The notes under the pieces were generated by a model. The model was not told where the DNA came from. It was given only the letters and a program-made list of their open reading frames with translations, and searched no databases. 64,000 bases of DNA from Leifsonia sp. 466MF (GTDB taxonomy: Bacteria > Actinomycetota > Actinomycetes > Actinomycetales > Microbacteriaceae), in the NCBI RefSeq assembly GCF_900100265.1, contig NZ_LT629696.1:806001-870000 (forward strand). Reading direction: 5' to 3'. The translations under genes and the position numbers were made by a program. Shown piece after piece: positions 33,605 to 44,048 of this stretch (positions are counted from its first letter, which is position 1; each line of letters begins with the position of its first letter).

Positions 33605-36600
33605 GTGAAGTTGTTCTCTGCTGCCGGTTCATACCGGATGCCCGCTTTTCTGCTCGCCGCGGGCCTGTGCGTCGCATTCGGGGCCGGATCGCTCGCCGCC
33701 CCACAGCCGGCGCAAGCCATGGACAGCGCGCCGGCCGCTGAGGCGCCTGCCGACTCTCAGCAGGTCGAGTCCGAGGCGGAGGCCCGTGAGGTGGCCGCAA
33801 CCCACAACCACGAGGTCGTCGTCGCAGACCAGTCATCGCCGAACGTCCTGGTCAAGGCGCGCCCTGACGGGTACATGGAGGCAGTGAGCAGCCAGGTGCC
33901 CGAACAGGCGGAAGTCGGCGGCGTCTGGACTGCTGTGGATACGACACTTGTCGAGAAGGAAAGCGGCTACGAACCGAAGGTCGCTGCCGTGCCGGTGCGA
34001 ATCGGCAAAGGCGGTTCCCCGCTCATCGTCTCTGTGAAGTCGGAGTCGGGCGACTGGGTCAGTGAGAGCTGGCCGTACGGCGATCTTCCGGTGCCGACCG
34101 TGAGCAAGAGCGTTGCCGTGTTCGCGAACGTCCTGCCGGACGTGGACCTGAGGGTGACCGCGACGAAGGCCGGTATGCGTGAAGTCCTGGTCGTGAAGAC
34201 AGCGGATGCGGCAGCCGACCCGCGGCTGGACGAGGTTCGTCTGACGATCAAGGGCGCTCGGCTGGTGATGGCGACCGAGACGGACACCATGCAGGCCCAC
34301 ACCGGGTCGGGGGACCCCGTGGTCGCCGCAACGCCACTGTGGTGGGATTCGTCGCATGAAAGCGCCAGCGCGGAGTCACCGGGGGCGGTGGAGCCGAAAG
34401 CCGTCGAGGCGACAGTGGACGGCTCGCAGTCGGTGCTGGACGTCGGAGCCGTGACCGACGGGGACGTGACATATCCGCTGTACGTCGACCCGGACTGGAG
34501 CGCATACCTGCAGTACGACTGGTACACAGACCGGGCCTACCCGAATCAGGCGTACTTGAACCCGCCGGAGAACAGCGTTGGCTACGGCATTCAGAACGGT
34601 GTCGGCTATCTGTCCCGGGCCTTCTACCGGTTCGATACGAGTTTCCTCGCCGGGAAATCTGTTTCGAGCGCCCATTTCGATGTCGTGCAGAACTGGGCCA
34701 ACAGCTGCGCGAGCACGTGGACCCAGCTCTGGCAGTACGGTGGCTCGGCTGTCGGCTTCACCTGGAACACCGACCCCGGCCTATGGGTGCGCGCGATCGA
34801 TGCCCAGGCATACAACAACGGCGGTCCGTGCAGCCCCAACCCGGCGTGGGTCGGGTTCTCCGCTACTCCCACGGCGCAGGACGCCGCGACATACTCGGCT
34901 CCGTTCATCGTGTTGGCCCTCAGGACCGCCGACGAAGGGAATTCGCTGTCCCGCAAGCACTTCCGCTGGGATGCAAAACTCACGGTCACCTACAACTCCC
35001 GGCCGAATCAGCCGGCGAATCCCGCAATGACCGCGCCCTCGCGCGGCTGCAGCACCGATCCGAACAATCCCTCCTATGTGTACGGGAAAGCGAAGATCAC
35101 GATGAAGGTGAACGTCACCGACCCGGACACCGATCAGCTGACGGCAGCCAACTTCTTCCTCAAGAGGATCTCGACCGGTGCCGTGAAGACCACCCCGACG
35201 TCCTTCCAGGCTCAGGGCGCCAACTTGACCTACACGATCGATCCGGCCTCCGCGACGCTGAGCGCTGTGGAGAAGCTCGTCGACGGTGAGAAATACGCGT
35301 GGTCGGCGAGAGGAAGCGACAACATCCAGGACTCCGCGACGGATTCTCCGTGGTGCTATTTCGTCGTCGACTCGAGCGCGCCGGCACTACCGACGGTCTC
35401 CATCGATACGTCAGGGGGCGCCCGGATCGGATCGCCTCTGACGGCCACCATCACGCCGGCGCCTGGTGAACAGATCGCCGGCTACCAACTCTGGTGGACG
35501 GACACCGCGAAGACGAGCTCCAGCCCGGCGGCTCCGGTCACCTCGTACACCACGGAGTTGCCAGGGTGCGGCGCAGGAGTGGTGGGGACCGTGCGCGTGA
35601 TCTGCGCCTCCGCTTCGGGAGGGGCGACCGTCACCGTTGCGCCGATCGCGAATCCCTCGACACTGTGGGTGGCCGCGTACGACAAAGCCGGAAACGTGTC
35701 GTTCGATGCGGCGACCAACTCCTCCGCGGCAGGCGCGCAGGTGGACGCTACGCTGCCGCTGGATCTGTCCGGTGGTCACCTGTGGAAGGCGGACACGGAT
35801 CCGCCGGTCGGGCTCTCCGATGTGATCGGGACGGCCGCTGTCACGATGGGGAGCTTCAACGGCTGGGGGACTGATGCCGGCGAGAACGATCCGCAGCTGA
35901 CGTCGGTCGGGCTGACCGCCCTGAATCGCTACGTGAAGGCGGGAGTCGGGCACGCCACCGAGGTAGACGGGGGACAGGTGCCCGGATACACCCTCGAATT
36001 CCCCGTCGGTCACGTCGCCCGATACGGTGCGGGCAGCAAACAACCCGTGAACTCGCAAGTGCTCTATGCGTGCAAGTACGGCGTGGGCAACATGCTCTCC
36101 ACGTCCGCGACGTGCGAGGGAACCGGGCTCACAGGTCGCCCGCTCGGCTATGACTGGAAGACCGCGGCGGACGTTCCGTCGGGGTATCAGGCTCGGGAGA
36201 TCTTCCGTTGCCGGATCGGGACGGACTACTTCGTCAGCGTCGTTCCGGCCTGTGAGGGTGGCGCAGCCGTCGAAGGAAGCCGGGGCTTCGTCGCGGTCTA
36301 CGTCCCCACCACCACAGCGGCGGGCGTGGTGGACACCACCAAATCGTTCACGGTCTCGGCCCGAGTGAAGGCCAACGGTGGGAGCGAAGCCCAGACGATC
36401 GTCTCGGCCAGCGGGGCTACCAACGCCGGGTTCTATCTCCAGAACTCGGGCGGCTACTGGCAGTTCTGCGTCCGCTCCCAGGGCGCGACCCTCATGACAG
36501 CGTGCGCAAAGGGTGCAGCGATTCCGGCGACGCCCCGGTTCGTGACCGTCTCCGGCGTGTGGGATGCGATCAACAAGCAGGTCATGCTGGTCGTTCACGA

Positions 36601-36802
36601 CGAGGACCTCACTGAGGCGACCACGACCAGCTACACCCCACCGGCCGACGACAAGGCGGCGACGGGGGCGGTGGTGTTCGGGGCCGCCGGCTCGGGATCC
36701 ACACCGTTGCAGATCCTCGACGGGCAGATCGCAGACGTGTCTTTCTATCCGGTGGCGTTGCCACGGACCGCGCTGTCCCAAGTCCCCGTCCCCGCTCCCT
36801 GA
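33605..36802 (+). CDS. Secreted DNRLRE / LamG-like protein, partner of the RHS protein
   Basis: 1065 residues. A signal peptide ends at AQA near residue 38. After a beta-rich region with repeated YVDPDWSAY-type segments comes a DNRLRE-like carbohydrate-binding domain (about residues 300-460; FYRFDTSFLAGKSVSSAHF and WNTDPGLW are typical), then Ig-like modules, and a C-terminal concanavalin/LamG-like fold (about 890-1060; FTVSARVKANGG, ADVSFYPVAL). Such proteins precede RHS genes in actinobacteria and probably attach to or assemble with the RHS shell. The RHS gene starts 28 nt downstream, so the two form an operon. Confidence 0.82.
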   Translation: MKLFSAAGSYRMPAFLLAAGLCVAFGAGSLAAPQPAQAMDSAPAAEAPADSQQVESEAEAREVAATHNHEVVVADQSSPNVLVKARPDGYMEAVSSQVPEQAEVGGVWTAVDTTLVEKESGYEPKVAAVPVRIGKGGSPLIVSVKSESGDWVSESWPYGDLPVPTVSKSVAVFANVLPDVDLRVTATKAGMREVLVVKTADAAADPRLDEVRLTIKGARLVMATETDTMQAHTGSGDPVVAATPLWWDSSHESASAESPGAVEPKAVEATVDGSQSVLDVGAVTDGDVTYPLYVDPDWSAYLQYDWYTDRAYPNQAYLNPPENSVGYGIQNGVGYLSRAFYRFDTSFLAGKSVSSAHFDVVQNWANSCASTWTQLWQYGGSAVGFTWNTDPGLWVRAIDAQAYNNGGPCSPNPAWVGFSATPTAQDAATYSAPFIVLALRTADEGNSLSRKHFRWDAKLTVTYNSRPNQPANPAMTAPSRGCSTDPNNPSYVYGKAKITMKVNVTDPDTDQLTAANFFLKRISTGAVKTTPTSFQAQGANLTYTIDPASATLSAVEKLVDGEKYAWSARGSDNIQDSATDSPWCYFVVDSSAPALPTVSIDTSGGARIGSPLTATITPAPGEQIAGYQLWWTDTAKTSSSPAAPVTSYTTELPGCGAGVVGTVRVICASASGGATVTVAPIANPSTLWVAAYDKAGNVSFDAATNSSAAGAQVDATLPLDLSGGHLWKADTDPPVGLSDVIGTAAVTMGSFNGWGTDAGENDPQLTSVGLTALNRYVKAGVGHATEVDGGQVPGYTLEFPVGHVARYGAGSKQPVNSQVLYACKYGVGNMLSTSATCEGTGLTGRPLGYDWKTAADVPSGYQAREIFRCRIGTDYFVSVVPACEGGAAVEGSRGFVAVYVPTTTAAGVVDTTKSFTVSARVKANGGSEAQTIVSASGATNAGFYLQNSGGYWQFCVRSQGATLMTACAKGAAIPATPRFVTVSGVWDAINKQVMLVVHDEDLTEATTTSYTPPADDKAATGAVVFGAAGSGSTPLQILDGQIADVSFYPVALPRTALSQVPVPAP

Positions 36803-36830
36803 CACGCTGCAACGAAACTGAGGATTCGAC

Positions 36831-39800
36831 GTGACATTCTCCACTTGGTTAACTCGCAGCTCGGCGCTCGGCGGCCTCGTCATCGCCACGCTGGTCGCAG
36901 CCACCCTGCAGGGCGCGCCTTCCTCCGCCGCTGAGGCGCCGACACCTCCGGCGTGGGCGAAGGTCGTGCCCGGCTCTGCCGCGAAAGAGCACGTCGGCAA
37001 GGGCGGCACACCCCCGGAGTCGGCTGCGATCTCCACCGCCCCCGCGCCAACGGGCGACTATCAGGTCGATATCGACGGCGGGGCGAAGGGCGAGTCGATC
37101 GCGGTCGACGACACGACCGGTCGATCCGCCGTCGTCGTCGACGGGAAGTGGCATCCGGTCGGCGACACCGGACTCACGGTCGCCAGCGCGGGAGACACGC
37201 AGTCCGCTGCGGATGCGCGCAAGCAGCTCGAAGCTTCCAAGATGGGGACCGCGAAGGCCAAGGCCAAAGACCGGGCCGAGAAGGTCTCTGTGAAGTTCCT
37301 CCCGTCCGCGAGTGCCGAGAAGCTCGGCGCGGCCGGCCCGATCGTACAACTGAGCCGCGCAGACGGTTCTGCGACCGAGGCGGCGATCGGGGTTCGGATT
37401 CCGACGAAGGTTCTGGCTGCGGCGTATGGCGCGGACTTCGCCTCCCGCGCCCACTGGGTTCAGCTCGACGGGACGGCGCTGCCCAAGTCCGGGAAGGACC
37501 TGCGGAGGAAGGCCACCTCTGTTCCGTCGGAAGTGGATTCCGAGTCCGGAACGGTGACAGCGGCCCCGACGATCGGTCGCGCACCAGTACTGATGATGGC
37601 CCTCGCCACCGCGACGGGCGCGTCCGGGACAGGGGATTTCACAGCTACGTCGCTCAAGCCATCGGCGGAATGGGATGTGTCAGCGCAAACCGGGACATTC
37701 AGCTGGAAGTATCCGCTGCGAATCCCGCCGGCGCCTGCCGGCCCGGCACCCGACCTCGCGCTGTCGTACGACTCTCAGTCCGTCGATGGGCTCACGGGCT
37801 CGACCAACAACCAGCCATCCGCGATCGGTGAGGGCTGGTCTCTCGCCGGAAGCGGATTCATCGAGCGCTCCTATGTCGGCTGCGCAGTGGACGACGGTGC
37901 GTCGGGGCCGGTGAAGACCTCCGGTGATCTGTGCTTCAAGAACGCGAATGCCACCGTCTCCTTCGCGGGCCACTCCGGCGAGCTGATCCGGGTCGGTGCC
38001 ACCAACCAGTACCGCCTCGCCGCCGACGACGGCACGCGTTTCACGGAGTACAAGGGAGCGCCGTGCGCCTCCAACGGCACCGCCGACACCGCCTGCTGGC
38101 AGATGGTCACCACTGACGGCACTCAGTACTTCTTCGGGCTGAACCAGCTCCCCGGATACGTCGCGGGGAAGCCGACCACCAATTCGGCCTGGACGGTGCC
38201 GGTGTTCGGCAACGACGCGGGCGAGCCGTGCCATGCCGACACTTTCGCGGCGTCATCCTGCCAGCTGGCGTGGCGGTGGAACCTCGACTATGTCGTCGAC
38301 GTGCATGGCAACGCGGAAGCGTATTACTACAACGCGCAGACGAACATGTACGCGAAGAACGGGTCGACTGCGACCGCTTATGTGCGCGGCGGTGAGCTCG
38401 AGCACATCGAATACGGCCTCAGCGCTTCCACCGTCTTCGGTGCAAACGCCGCGTCGGGCAAGGTGTTCTTCAGCTACGACAAGAACGGGCGCTGCTCCGA
38501 CGGCAGCGGCGCACAGTGCACCACGCAGCCGGCGGCCGGCAACGCCGTCAAGCCGGCGAACGCCGCCTCCTATCCCGACATCCCGTTCGACCAGCTGTGC
38601 GCGTCCGGCACCTGCGCAGGCCTGGTGTCGCCAACATTCTGGACCACGTCGAAACTGTCGACCGTGAAGACGCAGGTCCTGTCGGCCGGTGCCTACAAGG
38701 ACGTCGACTCGTGGGCGCTCAAGCAGTCCTTCCCCGCTCCGGGCGATGGGACGTCGCCTGCGCTTTGGCTGGACAGTGTCACCCACACCGGCTATTCCGG
38801 TACCGCCACCTTGACCGAGCCGACGGTGAGCTTCGGCGGCGCGGTCCTCCAGAACCGGGTCTGGGCTGTTGACGGCCTCGCGCCGCTCGACAAGTGGCGG
38901 ATCGGATCCATCAAGACCGAGCTCGGCGCGACCGTCAGTGTCAACTACTCGGCCCAGGAGTGCGTGCCCGCCGACCGGGCAGCGATCTTCGCAGCACCGC
39001 AATCGAACATCAAACGCTGCTACCCGCAGTGGTGGTCGCCGTCGGTGACGCCACCGCAGGCGCCCCAACAGGATCTGTTCCACAAGTACGTCGTCACCAG
39101 CGTCATCGACAACCCCAACACCGGGGGAGCCGGTGCGCCTGCCGTCGAGAAGTACTACGTCTACGGCACGCCCGCTTGGCGGTACAACGATTCTCCGCTC
39201 GCTCCGGCGGAAAAGCGGACCTGGTCGATCTTCGCTGGTTTCGACACCACTGAAGTTCGCGTCGGACAGGCGACGAAGCCGTCCGAGCAGAACGTCACCA
39301 AGTACACCTTCTTCCGCGGATTGGATGGCGACAAAGCGTCACCCGCGGGTGGAGTGAAGTCCGTCCAGGTGGGTGGCGTCCCCGACTACCGCCCGTTCGC
39401 CGGGAAGGTCCGCGAACAGGTCGCCACTCTCGGCGTCGGGGGAGCAGTCCTCTCGACGACGACCACCACGCCGTGGGGGTCCGCACCGACCGCCAATGAC
39501 GGTGTGCATTCCTCGTGGTACACCGGCGACTCTCAAGTCGTGGTGGTCGAGCCCGTATCGACCGGCGGGACTCGATCCACGACCACGACAACGAGTTACG
39601 ACCCCACCTGGGGGCTGCCGACGAGCGTGCAGACCACCCACACGGACGCGCCGGCGACGTGCGTCACCACCACGTACGCGCCGGCGAACACCAGCCGCTA
39701 CCTCATCGGAAGCGTGGCGGAATCTCTCACGACTGCAGGGACGTGTGACCAGGCAGCCACAGCGGAGGCCGACCGGCTCATCAGCGATGTGCGCACGAGT

Positions 39801-42800
39801 TATGACGGCCAAGCTCCAGGAGCGGCTCCGACGACCGGTGACCCGACCACGGTCGAAACCGTCACGTCGATGACCGGAACTTCGAAGACGTGGTCGACCA
39901 TCGCCACGACCGGCTATGACGCGATGGGCCGGACTGTGCAGGTCACGGACGCCCTCAACCGGATCACCAAGACGGCGTACACGCCGGCCGGCACCGGCGG
40001 GCCGACGACCAAGGTGGTCGTCACCAACCCACTCGGCTGGACCTCCAGCACGGAGTTCGACCCCGCATGGGGCGCCGTGCTCAAAGCGACGGATGAGAAC
40101 AACAAGATCACGTCCGCCAGCTACGATGCCCTCGGCCGGCGCACGGGGGTGTGGCTTCCCAACAAGTCCCAGACGACCTATCCGACTGCCCCGTCGACGA
40201 AATACACGTACAACCTGTCCCAGAGCCTCGCTTCAACGGTGGCCACCGAGTCCACCATCCCGGGCAGCACCATCACCGCCTACGACCTGTATGACGGTCT
40301 GGGCCGGATCGTGCAGCACCAGGCCAAGGCGGTACAGAGCGGGGGTGTGATGACCGACACCGCCTACGACTCCCAAGGCCGGGCGATTTCGAGCACATTG
40401 CCGTACTGGGCAACGGCCGCCCCATCGAGCAGCCTGTTCATTCCCACCAGCATGGCGCAGGTGCCTTCCCGTACGGACACGGTCTACGACGCCGCCGGGC
40501 GCACAACCGCGTCGATCCTTTACACCTACGGCAACGAGAGCTACCGCACCACCACCGGGTACCCCGGAGCAGAGCGGGTGAACGTCACCCCGCCCGCAGG
40601 CGGCACTCCGGCCAGTACGATCACCAACTCGGCCGGTCAGAAAACAGCACTCACTCAGTACCAGGCGCCCACTCCGACCGGTAGCGGACTCACGACCTCC
40701 TACGCGTACACGCCGGCAGGCAAGCTCGCCCGGATGACGGACCCGGCAGGAAACGCGTGGTCGTGGCAGTACGACCTGCAAGGCAACCAGATCGTCGCCG
40801 ACGACCCTGACTCCGGTCACACCACCTCCAGCTACGATCTCGCGGGTAACGTCCTTTCCACCACGGATGCTCGAGGTCAGGTTCTCGCCTACAAGTACGA
40901 CGACCTCAACCGCAAGACCGAGAAGCGCTCCGGATCGAAAACCGGCCCGCTGCTGGCATCGTGGACCTACGACACGGCGGCGAAGGGCAAGCCGGCGTCG
41001 GCGACGAGCTACACCGGCTCGACGGCAACCACTCCGGGACTCGCCTACGTCACGTCCACCGACAGCTACGACGACCTTTACAACCCGACATCCTCCACGG
41101 TGAAGATCCCGGCAGGAGCGCCGGCGTTCGGCGGCACCACCTACACGGTGACGATGACCTACAACAACGCCGGTCTCCCGCAGCAGCGCACCCTACCGGC
41201 GATCGGAGGACTGCCGCTCGAGCGCATCCGCATCGGGTACAACGGCATCGGCAGCGTCGACAACGTTCAGGGCGCGACCATGTACGGGGTCACCTCGTAC
41301 ACGCCGACCGGACAGCTCGCCGCCATCACGCGGGGCACCAGCGGGTACACGATGAACACCACGTTCGGCTACGACCCGAGCACCGGGCAGCGCAATCAGG
41401 TCATCGACACCGCGTCTACGCCGACCGGCTCCGGTACCCAAGCGAACCGCCTCTACAAGCGCAACCCGGCCGGGGATGTCACGAGCATCCAAACAACGGG
41501 CCTCACCGGCACGGACACGCAGTGCTTCCGCTACGACGCCATGCGTGCACTCACCGAAGCCTGGACACCCAGCACCACGGACTGCGCCGCCGACCCGACA
41601 GTGGCGGGACTCGGCGGAGCGGCGCCCTACTGGAAGTCCTATCGTGTTGACCCATCCACCGGTAACCGCACTTCTTTGACTACGCACGACGCTTCTGGTG
41701 ATTTGACCGCCTCCTACGCGTACCCGCCAGCCGGGCAGCCTCATCCCCATGCGGCAATTGCCGTGGGCGCGGCAGCATACGTGTACGACGCGAGCGGGAA
41801 CACGACAACCCGAGCGGACCAGTCCCTCAGCTGGGATGAGTCGGGGAAGCTCTCCGTCGTGTCAACTCCTAACGGCGCGCAGAACAGGGTGTACGACGCG
41901 GCCGGGAATGTGTTGATACAGGTTGATGCCGAGTCTGGAGCCCAGCTGTATCTAGGCGAAACGCGGCTGACCCTTGCTCCGCAAGGCACTGCCGCCTCCG
42001 CCATCCGCACTTACGCCATAGCGGGATCCGTCGTGGCGGAGCGGGTGAGCCTGGCCGGGGCGTCGGGCTCAAAAGTCACATGGCTTTCGGGTGACCTCAA
42101 CGGCACGCAGGATATGGCTATCCAACAGTCGACTGGCGCGGTCACGCGACGATTCGCTGACCCCTTTGGAAACCCGCGAGGCGCCTCCACTGGCTGGGGC
42201 AGCGATCACGGGTACCTGAACGCACCGGCATCTCCCTTCTCCGGACTGACGCAGCTCGGAGCGCGCGCCTACGACCCCCTAATCGGGCGATTCGTATCCG
42301 TCGATCCTGTTTTGTCGCAGGACAACCCGAGTCAAAACAACGGGTACAGTTACTCCGCCAACAACCCTGTTTCCTTCAGCGATCCGGACGGAAAATGCTA
42401 TGTAGGGTCGGTTGATTCCCTCAATCACAAACCCAACTGCTCGTCCGGTGGGGCAAAGCCCATCGTGTCTCGAAACAACCCTGCGGCACCTGGACCTGAT
42501 AAGGGCACTTACACAGGTACCGGAAACAACAGCCGAGGAAAGGCCGCCGATGGAGGAAACAATTGGCGCGCTCCGAGCACAAAAACGGTGTTGGATTGTG
42601 CGATACATGGCTCCGTATGTGCTGGAACTCTGCCACAGGCGCCGCCCGTTCCTGGTCAAGACATTCCCGATGTGTGCGTAGGTGCAGCGAAGTTCAGGCA
42701 CTGTTCGCCAGATGGGTATGGCTACGTTTATGACAGCTACATCACGGACGCGCTCGGTGCCCAAGATGTCATGGACATCTTCAAGAAAAACCCTCAGCGT

Positions 42801-43145
42801 ATATTCCCATTCCCTGTTAGCGGGTGCGAATCCTTCACTGACGGGGCGACATGTCATCTGAAGGCTTTAGGCAATTGGTTCACATCTGAGGGCGACGTAG
42901 TCGTCTCGACCACCGCAACGAGCGTAACCTTTACTGTCGCATCTGAGGGCTATTTTGATCCTCCGGGATCTACCATCGAATTCTCCGCAGTGCAGTACGG
43001 AAGCGATGTCTATCTCCGTCGTACTGCGCGAGCACTCGGCGGCGGTGATGGGGGTGTGCAAATTGGCATACAGCTACTTAAGCTGAATCAGCCGACCTGG
43101 GACCAGCAAGCCGCGAATTTGAGAGACCTGATCAATGGACGATAA
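36831..43145 (+). CDS. Secreted RHS-repeat polymorphic toxin with variable C-terminal domain
   Basis: 2104 residues. A signal peptide (cut near residue 34) leads to an SpvB/TcdB-like N-terminal part (LALSYDSQSVDGL at about residue 308, GEGWSLAGSGFIERS), then dozens of YD/RHS repeats (about 1020-1800, e.g. YDAMGRTVQVTDALNR). The RHS core ends with GARAYDPLIGRFVSVDP (about 1810) and NNPVSFSDPDGK (about 1845). The last roughly 250 residues are unrelated to the core, are encoded in visibly less GC-rich DNA, and contain cysteine-bearing motifs VSGCESFTDGATCHL and EGYFDPPGSTIEFS; this is the expected toxin or effector domain, of no family I can name. GTG 36831 follows GAGGA. The next gene overlaps its end. 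Confidence 0.9.
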   Translation: MTFSTWLTRSSALGGLVIATLVAATLQGAPSSAAEAPTPPAWAKVVPGSAAKEHVGKGGTPPESAAISTAPAPTGDYQVDIDGGAKGESIAVDDTTGRSAVVVDGKWHPVGDTGLTVASAGDTQSAADARKQLEASKMGTAKAKAKDRAEKVSVKFLPSASAEKLGAAGPIVQLSRADGSATEAAIGVRIPTKVLAAAYGADFASRAHWVQLDGTALPKSGKDLRRKATSVPSEVDSESGTVTAAPTIGRAPVLMMALATATGASGTGDFTATSLKPSAEWDVSAQTGTFSWKYPLRIPPAPAGPAPDLALSYDSQSVDGLTGSTNNQPSAIGEGWSLAGSGFIERSYVGCAVDDGASGPVKTSGDLCFKNANATVSFAGHSGELIRVGATNQYRLAADDGTRFTEYKGAPCASNGTADTACWQMVTTDGTQYFFGLNQLPGYVAGKPTTNSAWTVPVFGNDAGEPCHADTFAASSCQLAWRWNLDYVVDVHGNAEAYYYNAQTNMYAKNGSTATAYVRGGELEHIEYGLSASTVFGANAASGKVFFSYDKNGRCSDGSGAQCTTQPAAGNAVKPANAASYPDIPFDQLCASGTCAGLVSPTFWTTSKLSTVKTQVLSAGAYKDVDSWALKQSFPAPGDGTSPALWLDSVTHTGYSGTATLTEPTVSFGGAVLQNRVWAVDGLAPLDKWRIGSIKTELGATVSVNYSAQECVPADRAAIFAAPQSNIKRCYPQWWSPSVTPPQAPQQDLFHKYVVTSVIDNPNTGGAGAPAVEKYYVYGTPAWRYNDSPLAPAEKRTWSIFAGFDTTEVRVGQATKPSEQNVTKYTFFRGLDGDKASPAGGVKSVQVGGVPDYRPFAGKVREQVATLGVGGAVLSTTTTTPWGSAPTANDGVHSSWYTGDSQVVVVEPVSTGGTRSTTTTTSYDPTWGLPTSVQTTHTDAPATCVTTTYAPANTSRYLIGSVAESLTTAGTCDQAATAEADRLISDVRTSYDGQAPGAAPTTGDPTTVETVTSMTGTSKTWSTIATTGYDAMGRTVQVTDALNRITKTAYTPAGTGGPTTKVVVTNPLGWTSSTEFDPAWGAVLKATDENNKITSASYDALGRRTGVWLPNKSQTTYPTAPSTKYTYNLSQSLASTVATESTIPGSTITAYDLYDGLGRIVQHQAKAVQSGGVMTDTAYDSQGRAISSTLPYWATAAPSSSLFIPTSMAQVPSRTDTVYDAAGRTTASILYTYGNESYRTTTGYPGAERVNVTPPAGGTPASTITNSAGQKTALTQYQAPTPTGSGLTTSYAYTPAGKLARMTDPAGNAWSWQYDLQGNQIVADDPDSGHTTSSYDLAGNVLSTTDARGQVLAYKYDDLNRKTEKRSGSKTGPLLASWTYDTAAKGKPASATSYTGSTATTPGLAYVTSTDSYDDLYNPTSSTVKIPAGAPAFGGTTYTVTMTYNNAGLPQQRTLPAIGGLPLERIRIGYNGIGSVDNVQGATMYGVTSYTPTGQLAAITRGTSGYTMNTTFGYDPSTGQRNQVIDTASTPTGSGTQANRLYKRNPAGDVTSIQTTGLTGTDTQCFRYDAMRALTEAWTPSTTDCAADPTVAGLGGAAPYWKSYRVDPSTGNRTSLTTHDASGDLTASYAYPPAGQPHPHAAIAVGAAAYVYDASGNTTTRADQSLSWDESGKLSVVSTPNGAQNRVYDAAGNVLIQVDAESGAQLYLGETRLTLAPQGTAASAIRTYAIAGSVVAERVSLAGASGSKVTWLSGDLNGTQDMAIQQSTGAVTRRFADPFGNPRGASTGWGSDHGYLNAPASPFSGLTQLGARAYDPLIGRFVSVDPVLSQDNPSQNNGYSYSANNPVSFSDPDGKCYVGSVDSLNHKPNCSSGGAKPIVSRNNPAAPGPDKGTYTGTGNNSRGKAADGGNNWRAPSTKTVLDCAIHGSVCAGTLPQAPPVPGQDIPDVCVGAAKFRHCSPDGYGYVYDSYITDALGAQDVMDIFKKNPQRIFPFPVSGCESFTDGATCHLKALGNWFTSEGDVVVSTTATSVTFTVASEGYFDPPGSTIEFSAVQYGSDVYLRRTARALGGGDGGVQIGIQLLKLNQPTWDQQAANLRDLINGR

Positions 43146-43572
43146 CCGATACGAGACGGACCTTCGGGCCCCCATCTGGTGGTCTATTGTCCTTAGTGTC
43201 GGACTCGGCGTTTTCATACATGGGATAGCCATGGCACCGCCGCTCGGGGTGACGCCGAACTTGGTGGTGGGATTTTACGGGCTGTTTCTTGTTATCTGGA
43301 CGCTCCCTACCTCTCTACTAGTAGGGCTGGCCGTGGGGTTTGCGCTGAGGCTGACCGTCCGACGGTATGGTGGACGAGTACTCTCGTCGTGGCGCACGCG
43401 GCTCTTAGTGTCTCTCTCCTACGGGCTTCTGCTTTCAGGAGGGTTCTATTTGATCTTCTCCCACCTCTGGACTAATGGCGTCGGCTTCGTCGCCCTGGGC
43501 GTTGCGTTCGGCGCGGGCGTGGCGATGGCGCTGTTTTTGACGTCCTCGCGAGCGGTCGTCCATTCCGCCTGA
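43135..43572 (+). CDS. Four-pass membrane protein, putative immunity protein (copy 1)
   Basis: 145 residues with four membrane segments (about 12-31, 40-64, 84-106, 110-132). It begins inside the last codons of the RHS gene (11-bp overlap), the classical place of an immunity gene. It is clearly paralogous to the protein at 45073: in the segment starting SIVLSVGLGV, 41 of 59 aligned residues are identical (counted by hand). Its DNA, like the toxin domain, is less GC-rich than the flanks. A membrane immunity protein would suit a membrane-active toxin; this is inference. Confidence 0.75.
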   Translation: MDDNRYETDLRAPIWWSIVLSVGLGVFIHGIAMAPPLGVTPNLVVGFYGLFLVIWTLPTSLLVGLAVGFALRLTVRRYGGRVLSSWRTRLLVSLSYGLLLSGGFYLIFSHLWTNGVGFVALGVAFGAGVAMALFLTSSRAVVHSA

Positions 43573-43585
43573 GAGTCATCGCGGC
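43572..43585 (+). repeat. 14-bp half-repeat after immunity copy 1
   Basis: AGAGTCATCGCGGC at 43572-43585 is identical to 45039-45052. At 45048 that same sequence runs straight into the 30-bp repeat shared with 33043-33072, so the right-hand site looks like a fusion of this left half and the 33043 right half with a GCGGC crossover. Confidence 0.7.
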
Positions 43586-43616
43586 GGCAGGGCACCTGTG
43601 CGGGTATCCTCCACGC

Positions 43617-44036
43617 GTGTCTGAATTCGCGACCTACGTGGAGAACGTCGTGCGGCCGTACCCGGGGACGGGCAAGAAGCGCGACCCCGCTAGCCTGCTC
43701 CACGACTATTACGCGATCATTACCAACGTTGCAGACGTCTATAATGACTACGTTGCCGAGTACTTCAACGATCTCGCGCCCCGAGACTTCATCGAACAGG
43801 TTCTCCGCGATCCGACCGCTCAACGGTTCCCGGAGTTCGAAGAGTTCGCTCGCCAGGTCGATGACTTGGATGAGCAATTCCGGCGGCTGCTCACTCCGAC
43901 ACCGGTTGCGCCCGGCAAGGGCTGGTGGACCACGCACCTGCCGCTACGCGCTGGGCGCAGGTTCAACGACGAGATGTGGACACTCTTCGACTACCGAGCT
44001 GAACCCGCCGAAGACGGGGGCGGCACCTGGTACTGA
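43617..44036 (+). CDS. Small acidic protein of unknown function in the RHS island
   Basis: 139 residues, no signal peptide or membrane segment, mainly helical, with an aromatic run (LLHDYYAIITNVADVYNDYV) and an acidic middle (FPEFEEFARQVDDLDEQF). No family recognised. TATCCT (43605-43610) lies 6 nt before GTG 43617, so it has its own leaderless promoter. Position right behind a toxin-immunity pair makes an immunity or accessory role plausible but unproven. It converges on the gene ending at 44049. Confidence 0.65.
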   Translation: MSEFATYVENVVRPYPGTGKKRDPASLLHDYYAIITNVADVYNDYVAEYFNDLAPRDFIEQVLRDPTAQRFPEFEEFARQVDDLDEQFRRLLTPTPVAPGKGWWTTHLPLRAGRRFNDEMWTLFDYRAEPAEDGGGTWY

Positions 44037-44048
44037 GTGGCATGGCGG

